DNA of 12,271 nucleotides from NCBI GenBank assembly GCA_045612925.1, contig JAZKZX010000056.1, positions 1 through 12,271 on the forward strand, read 5' to 3'. The position numbers and the translations under genes are program-made. Shown piece by piece: positions 1-5,342 of this stretch. Each line of letters opens with the position of its first letter. Positions within the stretch are counted from its first letter, which is position 1. The notes below the pieces were generated by a model. The model was not told the DNA's origin. It searched no databases and saw only the letters and a program-made list of their open reading frames with translations. The DNA comes from UBA1189 sp045612925. GTDB taxonomy: Bacteria > Bacteroidota > Bacteroidia > Bacteroidales > Bacteroidaceae.

Positions 1-494
1 TTGGTGTCGCTGATGCAGAAGCCCAGGTCGATAAGTTTTACATCGTTCGATGCCTTGGTGAGCAAGATATTGGTGGGGCTCAGGTCCATATACACGACAT
101 TCTGCCGGTGTAGTATCTGAAGAGCTTCCAACAGTTGCAGCACCAATTTGTATAGGTTCGCCTCCTCGGCAAAGTAGGTGGGCTCGTGCTGCAACTTCTC
201 CTTAAGGCTGATGCCGTTGACATACTCCATGATGATATATAACCCCTCCTCATCTTCGCCGATGTCGGTGTACCGCACCACATAGGGGTGGCTTATCGCC
301 TTGCCGCACTCATACTCCTTGAAGAAGAGCGAGCGGTAGCGCGGGTCGTTGGCATACTCGGGGCGCAGCTGCTTCATGAAGTAGAGCCGTCCCTCCTTGT
401 AGAGCTTGTAGGTGATGGATGTCGAGCTGCCACTATCGATCAGCTGCTTCTCCTTGATGTCCGTGTCCTTATCGAAAAAATCTGATGTCTGCAT
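1..494 (-). CDS. Eukaryotic-type Ser/Thr protein kinase, N-terminal part (runs off left edge)
   Basis: Reading the minus strand from ATG at 494 gives 164 residues with no stop before the window edge, so the C-terminal lobe is missing from view. Kinase landmarks appear in order: a poor glycine loop around SGSSTSITYK (21-30), the ATP-anchoring Lys41 in YFMKQL, a likely helix-C Glu at 60 or 62 (FFKEYE), a hinge MEYVNG (89-94), the catalytic loop YMDLSPTN (135-142) with Asp137 and Asn142, and the metal-binding DLG (156-158) in place of DFG. The HRD motif is changed to YMD, but the catalytic Asp and Asn are kept, so activity is plausible. It would phosphorylate Ser/Thr on unknown partners in the cytoplasm. 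It lies 148 nt downstream of the unknown gene at 643-1200 on the same strand and has no clear promoter of its own, so it may be co-transcribed across the REP-like hairpins. The family call is secure; the substrate is unknown. Confidence 0.88.
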   Translation of the reverse strand, partial: MQTSDFFDKDTDIKEKQLIDSGSSTSITYKLYKEGRLYFMKQLRPEYANDPRYRSLFFKEYECGKAISHPYVVRYTDIGEDEEGLYIIMEYVNGISLKEKLQHEPTYFAEEANLYKLVLQLLEALQILHRQNVVYMDLSPTNILLTKASNDVKLIDLGFCISDT

Positions 495-516
495 GTTTGT
501 TTTATGTTTAGCATGA

Positions 517-625
517 GGACTCCCCTAAGCCCTCCCGAAGAGGGGGACTCCAGTCCTTGCAATTAACAATGCTATCAGCGATGTCCGCAAGCTCCCTCTC
601 TTCGGGAGAGGGCGGGGGAGAGGCC
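517..625. repeat. REPIN-like pair of inverted REP hairpins
   Basis: Two related GC-rich units lie in opposite orientation: 517-551 (read on the minus strand) and 591-625 (read on the plus strand). They share CTCTTCGGGAG exactly and a following GGGGAG. The right unit folds as CCCTCTC (594-600), loop TTCGG, GAGAGGG (606-612). About 39 nt of unrelated sequence separates the units. Short extragenic palindromes in inverted pairs are called REPINs or BIMEs and are usually mobilised by RAYT transposases encoded elsewhere; none is seen here. The hairpins fall between 643-1200 and the kinase gene on the transcribed strand, so they could also attenuate transcription or protect the upstream transcript. 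The repeat structure is seen directly; the REPIN label is inferred. Confidence 0.7.
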
Positions 626-642
626 TTCTTCCACTTTCCACT

Positions 643-1200
643 TTATAAAACCCTGAACTTGATGCCATTGACCTTGCCGCACACGTAGTTGGTGGGCTTT
701 CCTCCCTCGTGCACTAAGCAGCGTAGGTATAGCGTCTCCCCATCCACAAACTGCTCGCACAGGAAGGTGTCGCCCGCGCTCAACTTGCTGTTGATGCTCT
801 CGATGACCTTGAACATCCCCATCCCCTCGTAGCCGATGGTGACACAGCGGTCAGGGAGCCAGGTGAGCTGCACCCTGTCGCCTTGGGTTAGCGAGGCTGT
901 GCGCAGGCAGTCGTTGGGCAAGAAGTCGCTCTGCACCTCCGAATAGAAACTCTGTGCAAAGCATTCCCAATCGGCATAGCCTGCATACTGCGCCAACACG
1001 TTAAGCGTATTGCGCAAAGGGCGCTTCACCTTGCCGGCTTCGATATATCCCCAAAAGCGCTTGAGCGTGGTGGAGGCCACATAGGAGCGCGTGGCATCGA
1101 AGATGCGCGACGACAGGTAGTCAAAGTCGCGCGGCGTCATCATGGCACGCCCGGCCACCTTCTCCACCTTTTCCTTCAGTTTGTCATATAATGCTTCCAT
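643..1200 (-). CDS. Conserved Bacteroidota protein of unknown function, two-domain
   Basis: 185 residues. The sequence resembles a family I recall as widespread but uncharacterised in Bacteroidales. Residues 1-85 look all-helical, with the family hallmark STTLKRFWGY at 43-52 and a downstream TLNVLAQYAGYADWECF (65-81). This arrangement suggests a small helix-bundle, possibly nucleic-acid or protein binding. Residues 95-185 look beta-rich (QGDRVQLTWLPDR, GDTFLCEQF, YVCGKVNG), like a compact barrel or sandwich. There is no signal peptide or membrane segment, so it should be cytoplasmic. It has a well-formed promoter (1229-1259) and lies upstream of a Ser/Thr kinase on the same strand, so a shared signalling role is possible but not shown. 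The ATG at 1200 is preferred because the domain begins at once after it and the promoter is close upstream. No function is assigned. Confidence 0.82.
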   Translation of the reverse strand: MEALYDKLKEKVEKVAGRAMMTPRDFDYLSSRIFDATRSYVASTTLKRFWGYIEAGKVKRPLRNTLNVLAQYAGYADWECFAQSFYSEVQSDFLPNDCLRTASLTQGDRVQLTWLPDRCVTIGYEGMGMFKVIESINSKLSAGDTFLCEQFVDGETLYLRCLVHEGGKPTNYVCGKVNGIKFRVL

Positions 1201-1228
1201 CTGTTTTGTCGTGCTGGTAAAAACTTCT

Positions 1229-1259
1229 GCAAAGATACTCTTTTGTCCTTAATCCTCAA
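1229..1259 (-). promoter_or_regulatory. Bacteroidota-type promoter for the 643-1200 gene
   Basis: On the minus strand the -7 element TATCTTTGC (1237 to 1229) matches TAnnTTTG perfectly. A TTG -33 element sits at 1259 to 1257, with a 19-nt spacer, the spacing typical of the primary sigma factor of this phylum. The start codon is about 28 nt downstream. The spacer contains AGGATT followed by AAGGAC, vaguely like the AAAGGAC repeats on the opposite strand 50 bp away. Confidence 0.72.
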
Positions 1260-1293
1260 GCCGAGAATAGGCGAATGTCTTCTCCTCAGGTCG

Positions 1294-1343
1294 AAAGGAC
1301 TAAAAAGGACTAGGCTCATGTAATAAAGTATTCGTTACTTTGC
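1294..1343 (+). promoter_or_regulatory. Promoter region of Sel1 gene with AAAGGAC direct-repeat block
   Basis: The block AAAGGACTAAAAAGGAC (1294-1310) holds two AAAGGAC copies offset by exactly 10 bp. It is followed after 24 nt by TTACTTTGC (1335-1343), a near match to the Bacteroidota -7 element. No TTG -33 element is present at the usual 19-21 nt spacing, so the repeat block lies where an activator could replace it. The same block, with the same 24-nt gap, precedes the gene at 3563. The sequence match is observed; the activator role is inferred. Confidence 0.55.
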
Positions 1344-1365
1344 AATGCAAGAAGGTAGTATCATT

Positions 1366-1431
1366 CAGTTTCAGTAGAGTGAGACTCCAGTATCACTATA
1401 GAGAAATTGCAGTATCATCATAGTGAAACTG
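1366..1431 (+). repeat. Three tandem 22-bp quasi-palindromic units in the Sel1 gene leader
   Basis: Units 1366-1387, 1388-1409 and 1410-1431 lie head to tail without spacer. Units two and three match at 18 of 22 positions and units one and two at 15 of 22. Each unit is itself nearly palindromic, with 7 or 8 of 11 pairs complementary and most units framed by CAGT and ACTG-like ends. The outermost arms CAGTTTCA (1366-1373) and TGAAACTG (1424-1431) are perfect complements. They lie after the -7 element and before the start codon at 1494. They could be tandem operators for a dimeric regulator, or RNA hairpins in the 5' untranslated region. Confidence 0.65.
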
Positions 1432-1493
1432 ACGTGGCCCTGTTCTTCCGAGATGAAAACATTATAGTAGTATTAATTAAAACACAATCAAAC

Positions 1494-3398
1494 ATGAAAA
1501 GGCTATTATTAGCGTTGAGCCTTGTCGCACTGACAGGCTCAGCATTTGCTCAGGACTGGAGCAAAGATTTAGAGAAAAAAGCAAAGCAAGGTGATGCCGT
1601 TGCGCAATACGAAGTGGGCATTTGTTACCTTGAAGGCAAAGGGGTTGCTCAAGATTATAAAAAGGCAACCAAATGGTTAAAGAAGTCAATGGATCAGGGC
1701 AACGAAGATGCTCGAGCCAAATATTACTCATGTTACAGTAAAGATTTGGAGGTATTGGCCTATTATTTTGACGATGTTGAAGCGCAGTACGGCTTGGGGC
1801 TTGCCTACCTTAATGGTACCGGAGTTGCTGCAGACAAAGAAGCTGCAGCCAAATGGTTTTATAAGGCAAAGAACAATGGGCATAAAGAGGCTCGCGACAA
1901 ATACTATTCTTTCGAGAGTAAATCACGAACAGATCTCACGACGATATATAAAACAGATGGGCCACATAATACGGAATTGACTTGTGAACTTATTCAAAAG
2001 AAAGGTGAAGACCCCTGGGATTCTGATAGAACTTATACTTATGTTGCTGAGAACTCGTATCTAAAATTAGTCACCGGGACTGATACTCTTACAGGTTTTG
2101 TCCAGGGAGACACTCTTGTGGATGCTACTTTCAAACATGGCGATAAATGGATTTTTACAGGTAATATCGAAACTAGCATTGCGCAAGCATTACCTCGTAT
2201 GTTGGATCAAAAAACGAATTCACTCCAAGTTAGTTCATTTTACTATATCTTCCTTGCTTCAGGATTCTTGGATTATAGGAACGCCTATATTCATCCCGAC
2301 TATAACTTACCTGTTCTTTGCAACCAAGTCAATTTTAAGGGGCGCCTAGCGGATGATCTAAATGTAAATATTGATGAGGAGTCTCATGACTTAAAATTCC
2401 CCAAAGATTTTGTGATTACTAGCGAAGGTGAATACTTGATTCCGTTGAATTGCTGGAAGGGTTTGTTTCCTGAAGACACTTATTTCGGTGATTTCAAGAA
2501 TGCCCAATATGGCTCATATGCTTATGGCAAAACCATCGCAAAAGTAATACCCGGGAAAGAGGCAGAACCCTTAGAATACTTTTGGACATTGCCTAACGGT
2601 GGCAGAATCGGATATCTTAATGGTTACGAAGACGATGTTTATTTCTTGCCTGGTTCATCAGAGCCTTTTAATCCTTCGGCTAGAAAGGGGACCATCACTT
2701 CAGGAAACAATGTACAATTGACTTGGGACTTGGGAGAAGGATTACCTGGCGGTATGAGTGTAGCCGAATACAAGGCGTATTATGGTCGTAACATAGAGGA
2801 AACCCCCAAAAAACTTAAAGTTGTTACTGATAAGGGTGTAATTATTGACATCACATCAAATAAGAATTGGGGATTCTTGTACGAAACAATATGCTATAGC
2901 ATTGCCAATGGTGCAAAAGTATTCCTCTCTTCGGAAGAAGCAGTTGAGGCCGGATATCCGTCAGTGAATCAAGTCAGTGACTACAGTTTCCATATTTTGA
3001 CATGGAGCAACGACGAGTCTGTTACCGGAACATATACATACGCCGATGGCCGTGTAGAGAAAATCGAAGGCGGAAAAACTGAATCTCAAATCAAGGAAGA
3101 GGCAGCAGCAGCCAAGAAGAAAGCCGCAGAAGAGAAGAAAGCCTACGAAGCAAAGTGCGCCAAGTATGGTAAGGTCTATGTGGATGCAGCAAATGAAGGC
3201 ATACTCAAGGTGGGCATGCACTTTGACTTGGTGGAAGAGATGTTTAGTCATGAGAATACCCTTGGTTTACAATGGTTAGAACGTTGGTATGAGCACTCTG
3301 ATGGAACGGCTGCATATCATGTTATGGCTACCTTTGGAGGAGTGAAAGCTACTATTTATATTAAGAATAAGAAAATCACAGAATTCACGTTCCATTAA
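1494..3398 (+). CDS. Exported Sel1-repeat protein with C-terminal Bacteroidales domain
   Basis: 634 residues from ATG 1494. This start is chosen over the longer reading frame (from 1407) because residues 1-19 then form a textbook signal peptide (MKRLLLALSLVALTGSAFA) ending before Gln20; the longer version would bury it and overlap the 22-bp repeats. Sel1-like repeats follow: a clear unit at about 33-68 (AQYEVGICYLEGKGV), a partial continuation with ARAKYYS, and a second clear unit at about 94-129 (AQYGLGLAYLNGTGV). Such helical repeats usually scaffold protein contacts. The middle is beta-rich and unrecognised, with a MORN-like GTYTYADGRVEKIEGG near the end. It is followed by a Lys/Ala/Glu helical stretch (EEAAAAKKKAAEEKKAYEAK), then a small terminal domain (ILKVGMHFDLVEEMF to ITEFTFH) of a kind I recall in other Bacteroidales exported proteins. 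It is probably periplasmic or surface located. It is single-gene transcribed, ending at a strong terminator, and is AT-rich relative to the flanks. Function unknown. Confidence 0.88.
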   Translation: MKRLLLALSLVALTGSAFAQDWSKDLEKKAKQGDAVAQYEVGICYLEGKGVAQDYKKATKWLKKSMDQGNEDARAKYYSCYSKDLEVLAYYFDDVEAQYGLGLAYLNGTGVAADKEAAAKWFYKAKNNGHKEARDKYYSFESKSRTDLTTIYKTDGPHNTELTCELIQKKGEDPWDSDRTYTYVAENSYLKLVTGTDTLTGFVQGDTLVDATFKHGDKWIFTGNIETSIAQALPRMLDQKTNSLQVSSFYYIFLASGFLDYRNAYIHPDYNLPVLCNQVNFKGRLADDLNVNIDEESHDLKFPKDFVITSEGEYLIPLNCWKGLFPEDTYFGDFKNAQYGSYAYGKTIAKVIPGKEAEPLEYFWTLPNGGRIGYLNGYEDDVYFLPGSSEPFNPSARKGTITSGNNVQLTWDLGEGLPGGMSVAEYKAYYGRNIEETPKKLKVVTDKGVIIDITSNKNWGFLYETICYSIANGAKVFLSSEEAVEAGYPSVNQVSDYSFHILTWSNDESVTGTYTYADGRVEKIEGGKTESQIKEEAAAAKKKAAEEKKAYEAKCAKYGKVYVDAANEGILKVGMHFDLVEEMFSHENTLGLQWLERWYEHSDGTAAYHVMATFGGVKATIYIKNKKITEFTFH

Positions 3399-3425
3399 TC
3401 GGTTGTAGAGGATACAAGCAACAAT

Positions 3426-3459
3426 GAGAAGGGAGGATGCGCGCGCATCCTCTCTTCTC
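3426..3459 (+). terminator. Strong hairpin terminator after the Sel1 gene
   Basis: The arms 3426-3442 and 3443-3459 are complementary over 17 positions with only one G-T wobble, centred on the palindrome GATGCGCGCGCATC, and a T-containing tract (TTCTTTAT) follows. The true loop will open a few of the central GC pairs. It begins 28 nt after the stop codon and isolates the Sel1 gene from the next one. Confidence 0.8.
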
Positions 3460-3481
3460 TTCTTTATCCTCAGCCGGAGGG

Positions 3482-3530
3482 AAAGGACTAAAAAGGACCA
3501 AGCATGCGAACCGAAGTTTTTATTACTTTG
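3482..3530 (+). promoter_or_regulatory. Promoter region of the 107-aa gene with the same AAAGGAC direct-repeat block
   Basis: AAAGGACTAAAAAGGAC (3482-3498) is identical in all 17 positions to 1294-1310. The gap to TTACTTTG (3523-3530) is again exactly 24 nt, while the sequence in the gap is mostly different. A CCTCAG lies a short way upstream in both copies. A -33 TTG is again absent. Just downstream, ATG at 3538 opens a four-codon reading frame (MKNF, stop) ahead of the real start at 3563; this may be chance. Confidence 0.55.
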
Positions 3531-3562
3531 CAAAAAAATGAAAAACTTTTAAATATTAACGT

Positions 3563-3886
3563 ATGGGACATTATTCAGAAATCACTATTAGCAGATCGGA
3601 TGCTAAAAAGTACAGTAATGTAAGTTATCAAGGGGACAAGGTGACCGCCAAAGTGTATATCAACGACAAGGGGGAAATCACCAAAGACAGTTACAGTAGG
3701 GAGCATAGAAAGGAACTCGAAAAAGAAGAGAAGAAAGAATCCAAAAAGCAAAAAGAGAAAAAGAAAGAAGGTTGCCTTGCGCGTATCTTGAAGGCTCCGT
3801 TCCGTCTGCTATGGTGGATTATAAAACTTCTGCTCAATATTGTTACATTCGGTATAATTAGCAGTTGGCTGAATAGTGAAGATTGA
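3563..3886 (+). CDS. Small Lys/Glu-rich membrane-associated protein, unknown function
   Basis: 107 residues, not recognised as a named family. Three parts are visible. Residues 1-45 look like a small beta domain (YSEITISRSD, KVTAKVYINDKGEITKD). Residues 46-69 are almost all charged (KELEKEEKKESKKQKEKKK). Residues 71-103 are hydrophobic and aromatic (LLWWIIKLLLNIVTFGIISSWL), long enough for one membrane pass near the C-terminus. This fits a tail-anchored inner-membrane protein, or an amphipathic membrane binder, with the N-terminus in the cytoplasm. There is no signal peptide. It has its own promoter block, identical to that of the Sel1 gene upstream, and its own perfect terminator, so it is a separate transcript that is probably co-regulated with the Sel1 gene. 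Coding status is supported by this tight flanking architecture and by coherent protein organisation. Confidence 0.75.
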   Translation: MGHYSEITISRSDAKKYSNVSYQGDKVTAKVYINDKGEITKDSYSREHRKELEKEEKKESKKQKEKKKEGCLARILKAPFRLLWWIIKLLLNIVTFGIISSWLNSED

Positions 3887-3893
3887 TAAAAGG

Positions 3894-3925
3894 ATAAGAG
3901 GGTGCGTCGCAACGCACCCTCTTAT
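3894..3925. terminator. Perfect 14-bp hairpin terminator after the 107-aa gene
   Basis: ATAAGAGGGTGCGT (3894-3907) pairs without mismatch with 3912-3925 around the loop CGCA, and TTTTC follows on the plus strand. It starts 8 nt after the stop codon at 3886. On the minus strand the trailing sequence is only moderately T-rich, so it may also stop transcripts coming from the SUI1 gene. Confidence 0.88.
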
Positions 3926-3948
3926 TTTCTTCATTATTGGTATTTCCA

Positions 3949-4030
3949 GCACCTGTAAAAAATAATTTTCTCTGGTGCGAGAATCTTTTTTCGCAGGTGC
4001 AACAATTTCTAGTCACAGGCGCGAAAAAAG
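3949..4030. repeat. Three-arm inverted repeat with alternative pairings between convergent genes
   Basis: Arm A is GCACCTGTAAAAAA (3949-3962), arm B is CTTTTTTCGCAGGTGC (3985-4000), and arm C is CAGGCGCGAAAAAAG (4016-4030). B pairs perfectly with C over 10 bp (CTTTTTTCGC with GCGAAAAAAG). B also pairs with A over GCACCTG plus the A/T run, so the two hairpins exclude each other. The region lies just downstream of the SUI1 stop codon on the minus strand and after the terminator of the 107-aa gene on the plus strand. It could act in 3'-end formation or be a degenerate repeat element. Confidence 0.6.
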
Positions 4031-4044
4031 TGTTACGGATTATT

Positions 4045-4380
4045 CTACTTCGTATTGGTATATCCCTCCTTGATGAGGAGTTCGATGACTTTGGGCTTGA
4101 AGTCGCCCTGGATGATGATTTCTCCGTCCTTGGCTGAGCCGCCTACGCCGCAGCGGGTCTTGAGGAGTTTGGCAAGGGCCTTGAGGTCGTCGTCGGTGCC
4201 GACGAAACCACGGACGATGGTGACGGTCTTACCTCCACGGTGGTTCTTCTCCATTTGCACGCGTAGCTTTTGTTGCTGCTTGGGGAGGGTTTCGGGCTCG
4301 TCGTCGGTAACATAGTTATAGTCGGGGTTGGTAGAGTATACCACCTGCAGGCGGCTCTTCCAGTCGTTGTCTTTGGCCAT
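4045..4380 (-). CDS. SUI1/YciH-family translation initiation factor (eIF1-like)
   Basis: 111 residues, the usual size for bacterial YciH-type proteins. The SUI1 domain occupies about 38-108. It contains KNHRGGKTVTIVRGF (45-59), the conserved RGGK that corresponds to the RNA-contacting part of eIF1, and LKTRCGVGGSAKDGEIIIQGD (73-93), the most diagnostic stretch. It ends in a typical helix, KVIELLIKEGY. The 37-residue N-terminal tail is variable in the family. Related proteins bind the small ribosomal subunit and influence start-site fidelity; in bacteria the role is not essential and is poorly defined. It has a good promoter at 4500-4532 and an unusually long leader of about 110 nt. It diverges from the FAH-family gene. 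Family assignment is secure. Confidence 0.93.
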   Translation of the reverse strand: MAKDNDWKSRLQVVYSTNPDYNYVTDDEPETLPKQQQKLRVQMEKNHRGGKTVTIVRGFVGTDDDLKALAKLLKTRCGVGGSAKDGEIIIQGDFKPKVIELLIKEGYTNTK

Positions 4381-4493
4381 AGTGCTTGGTATGTGTTTAG
4401 CTATGAACTATGAGAAGTGAGCTTGCCTCCAGATGGTGGCTGAATGCTCATCGCTCACAGAATGATAGCATTGATGTGTAATCTTTTAAATAT
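4381..4493 (-). other. Long 5' leader of the SUI1 gene with potential hairpin
   Basis: The likely transcription start about 7 nt below the -7 element gives a leader of roughly 110 nt. On the plus-strand coordinates GTGAGC (4417-4422) and GCTCAC (4453-4458) are perfect complements enclosing 30 nt. This interval also holds GCC/GGC-type shorter pairings, so a branched hairpin can form. There is no match to a riboswitch or Rfam leader that I recognise. Confidence 0.35.
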
Positions 4494-4499
4494 ATAGGG

Positions 4500-4532
4500 C
4501 AAAGATACGTATAAGCGAGCGAAAAATGTCAA
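4500..4532 (-). promoter_or_regulatory. Bacteroidota-type promoter for the SUI1 gene
   Basis: On the minus strand TATCTTTG (4507 to 4500) is a perfect -7 element. TTGACA (4532 to 4527) supplies the -33 TTG, with a 19-nt spacer. The spacing is identical to the promoter at 1229-1259. Confidence 0.75.
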
Positions 4533-4564
4533 GTTTACTTGAATATTTATTTAGGCGAGCGAAA
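4512..4564. repeat. Pair of 13-bp direct repeats 40 bp apart in a divergent promoter region
   Basis: TAAGCGAGCGAAA (4512-4524) and TAGGCGAGCGAAA (4552-4564) differ at one base and are spaced by exactly 40 bp, close to four helical turns. The first lies inside the -33/-7 spacer of the SUI1 promoter. The second lies about 50 bp upstream of the -7 element of the FAH-family gene. They are candidate operator half-sites for a regulator controlling both directions, though chance cannot be excluded. Confidence 0.45.
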
Positions 4565-4614
4565 GTATCTTAGAGGATTTAACCTCAAAGGTACGTATAT
4601 TCCCTGATTTTTAC

Positions 4615-4623
4615 TATTTTTGC
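4615..4623 (+). promoter_or_regulatory. -7 element for the FAH-family / porU transcript
   Basis: TATTTTTGC is a perfect TAnnTTTG match and lies 25 nt before the ATG at 4649. No TTG is seen 19-21 nt upstream, so the promoter may need help or use a degenerate -33. No convincing promoter is seen before porU itself, so this may drive the whole run 4649-10889. Confidence 0.6.
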
Positions 4624-4648
4624 AGAGGAAAACATACTTTTTGTTGTT

Positions 4649-5269
4649 ATGAAGATAATCTGCGTAGGCATGAACTATGCCGAACATAATAAGGAACTCA
4701 ATGGTGGCACTCTCGTAAAGCCCGAGAGCCCCGTGATATTCATGAAACCCGACTCGGCTATCTTGAAAGGTGGCAAGCCCTTCTTTATCCCCGACTTTGC
4801 CGAGCGGTTCGACTATGAGGCCGAGCTGGTGGTACGCATCAGCAAGTTGGGTAAGAATATCGCTCCGCGCTTTGCTCACCGCTACTACGACGCTGTGACC
4901 GTGGGAGTGGATATCACGGCTCGTGACATGCAGGAGCGTTTTCGTAAGGAGGGACTGCCCTGGGAACTCTGCAAGGGCTTTGATGGCTCGGCGGTATTGG
5001 GCGACTTCATCCCCGTGGAACGCTTTGCGCATATGCAGAATATCCATTTCAACCTTGATATTGATGGCCAGACTGTGCAGCGTGGACACACCGTGGATAT
5101 GCTCTTCGGGGTAGATGAGCTGGTGGCTTATGTGAGCCAGTTCTTCATGCTCAAGACGGGCGATCTCATCTTTACAGGTACTCCCGTAGGCGTAGATCCC
5201 TTGCAGATAGGACAGCATGTGGAGGGCTTCCTTGAGGGTGAAAAGGTGCTGGCCTTTAACGTGAAGTGA
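4649..5269 (+). CDS. Fumarylacetoacetate hydrolase (FAH) family protein
   Basis: 206 residues, the size of the single-domain FAH members (acylpyruvases, oxaloacetate decarboxylases, hydroxyhepta-dienedioate isomerases). It starts directly in the fold (MKIICVGMNYAEHNKE). The divalent-metal ligands are visible as E57 and E59 in FDYEAELVV and D88 in GVDITARD, with the typical DMQ following. The catalytic-loop region WELCKGFDGSAVLGDF (105-120) and the closing GDLIFTGTPVGV (171-182) are also present. The family cleaves or decarboxylates C-C bonds in 2-oxo acids in the cytoplasm using Mg or Mn. The exact substrate cannot be read from sequence; no catabolic genes lie nearby. It is 73 nt upstream of porU on the same strand, so they are probably co-transcribed, although the functional link is not evident. 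Start supported by the -7 element 25 nt upstream. Confidence 0.92.
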   Translation: MKIICVGMNYAEHNKELNGGTLVKPESPVIFMKPDSAILKGGKPFFIPDFAERFDYEAELVVRISKLGKNIAPRFAHRYYDAVTVGVDITARDMQERFRKEGLPWELCKGFDGSAVLGDFIPVERFAHMQNIHFNLDIDGQTVQRGHTVDMLFGVDELVAYVSQFFMLKTGDLIFTGTPVGVDPLQIGQHVEGFLEGEKVLAFNVK

Positions 5270-5342
5270 TTAGGTGATGCGGATAGGGCGAAGATATTGA
5301 ATGATAATACAATAAATTTACCGAAAAATCGTTGTTTTTAGT

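Noticed and set aside
288..485. 65-codon plus-strand frame over the kinase
   Set aside because: The minus strand encodes clear kinase motifs through this interval.
567..577. CAATGCTATCA shared between the REPIN spacer and the SUI1 leader (reverse of 4463-4473)
   Set aside because: An 11-nt match is expected many times by chance among all pairs in a 12-kb window, and the neighbouring bases diverge.
1366..1431. CRISPR array interpretation of the tandem 22-bp units
   Set aside because: There are no spacers between the units and no cas genes in the window.
1407..1493. N-terminal extension of the Sel1 protein reading frame upstream of 1494
   Set aside because: A clean signal peptide begins at 1494, and the extension overlaps the 22-bp repeat array and has no family resemblance.
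4547..5218. 223-codon minus-strand frame over the FAH-family gene
   Set aside because: It is a shadow of a well-supported enzyme on the plus strand, and its translation matches no family I know.
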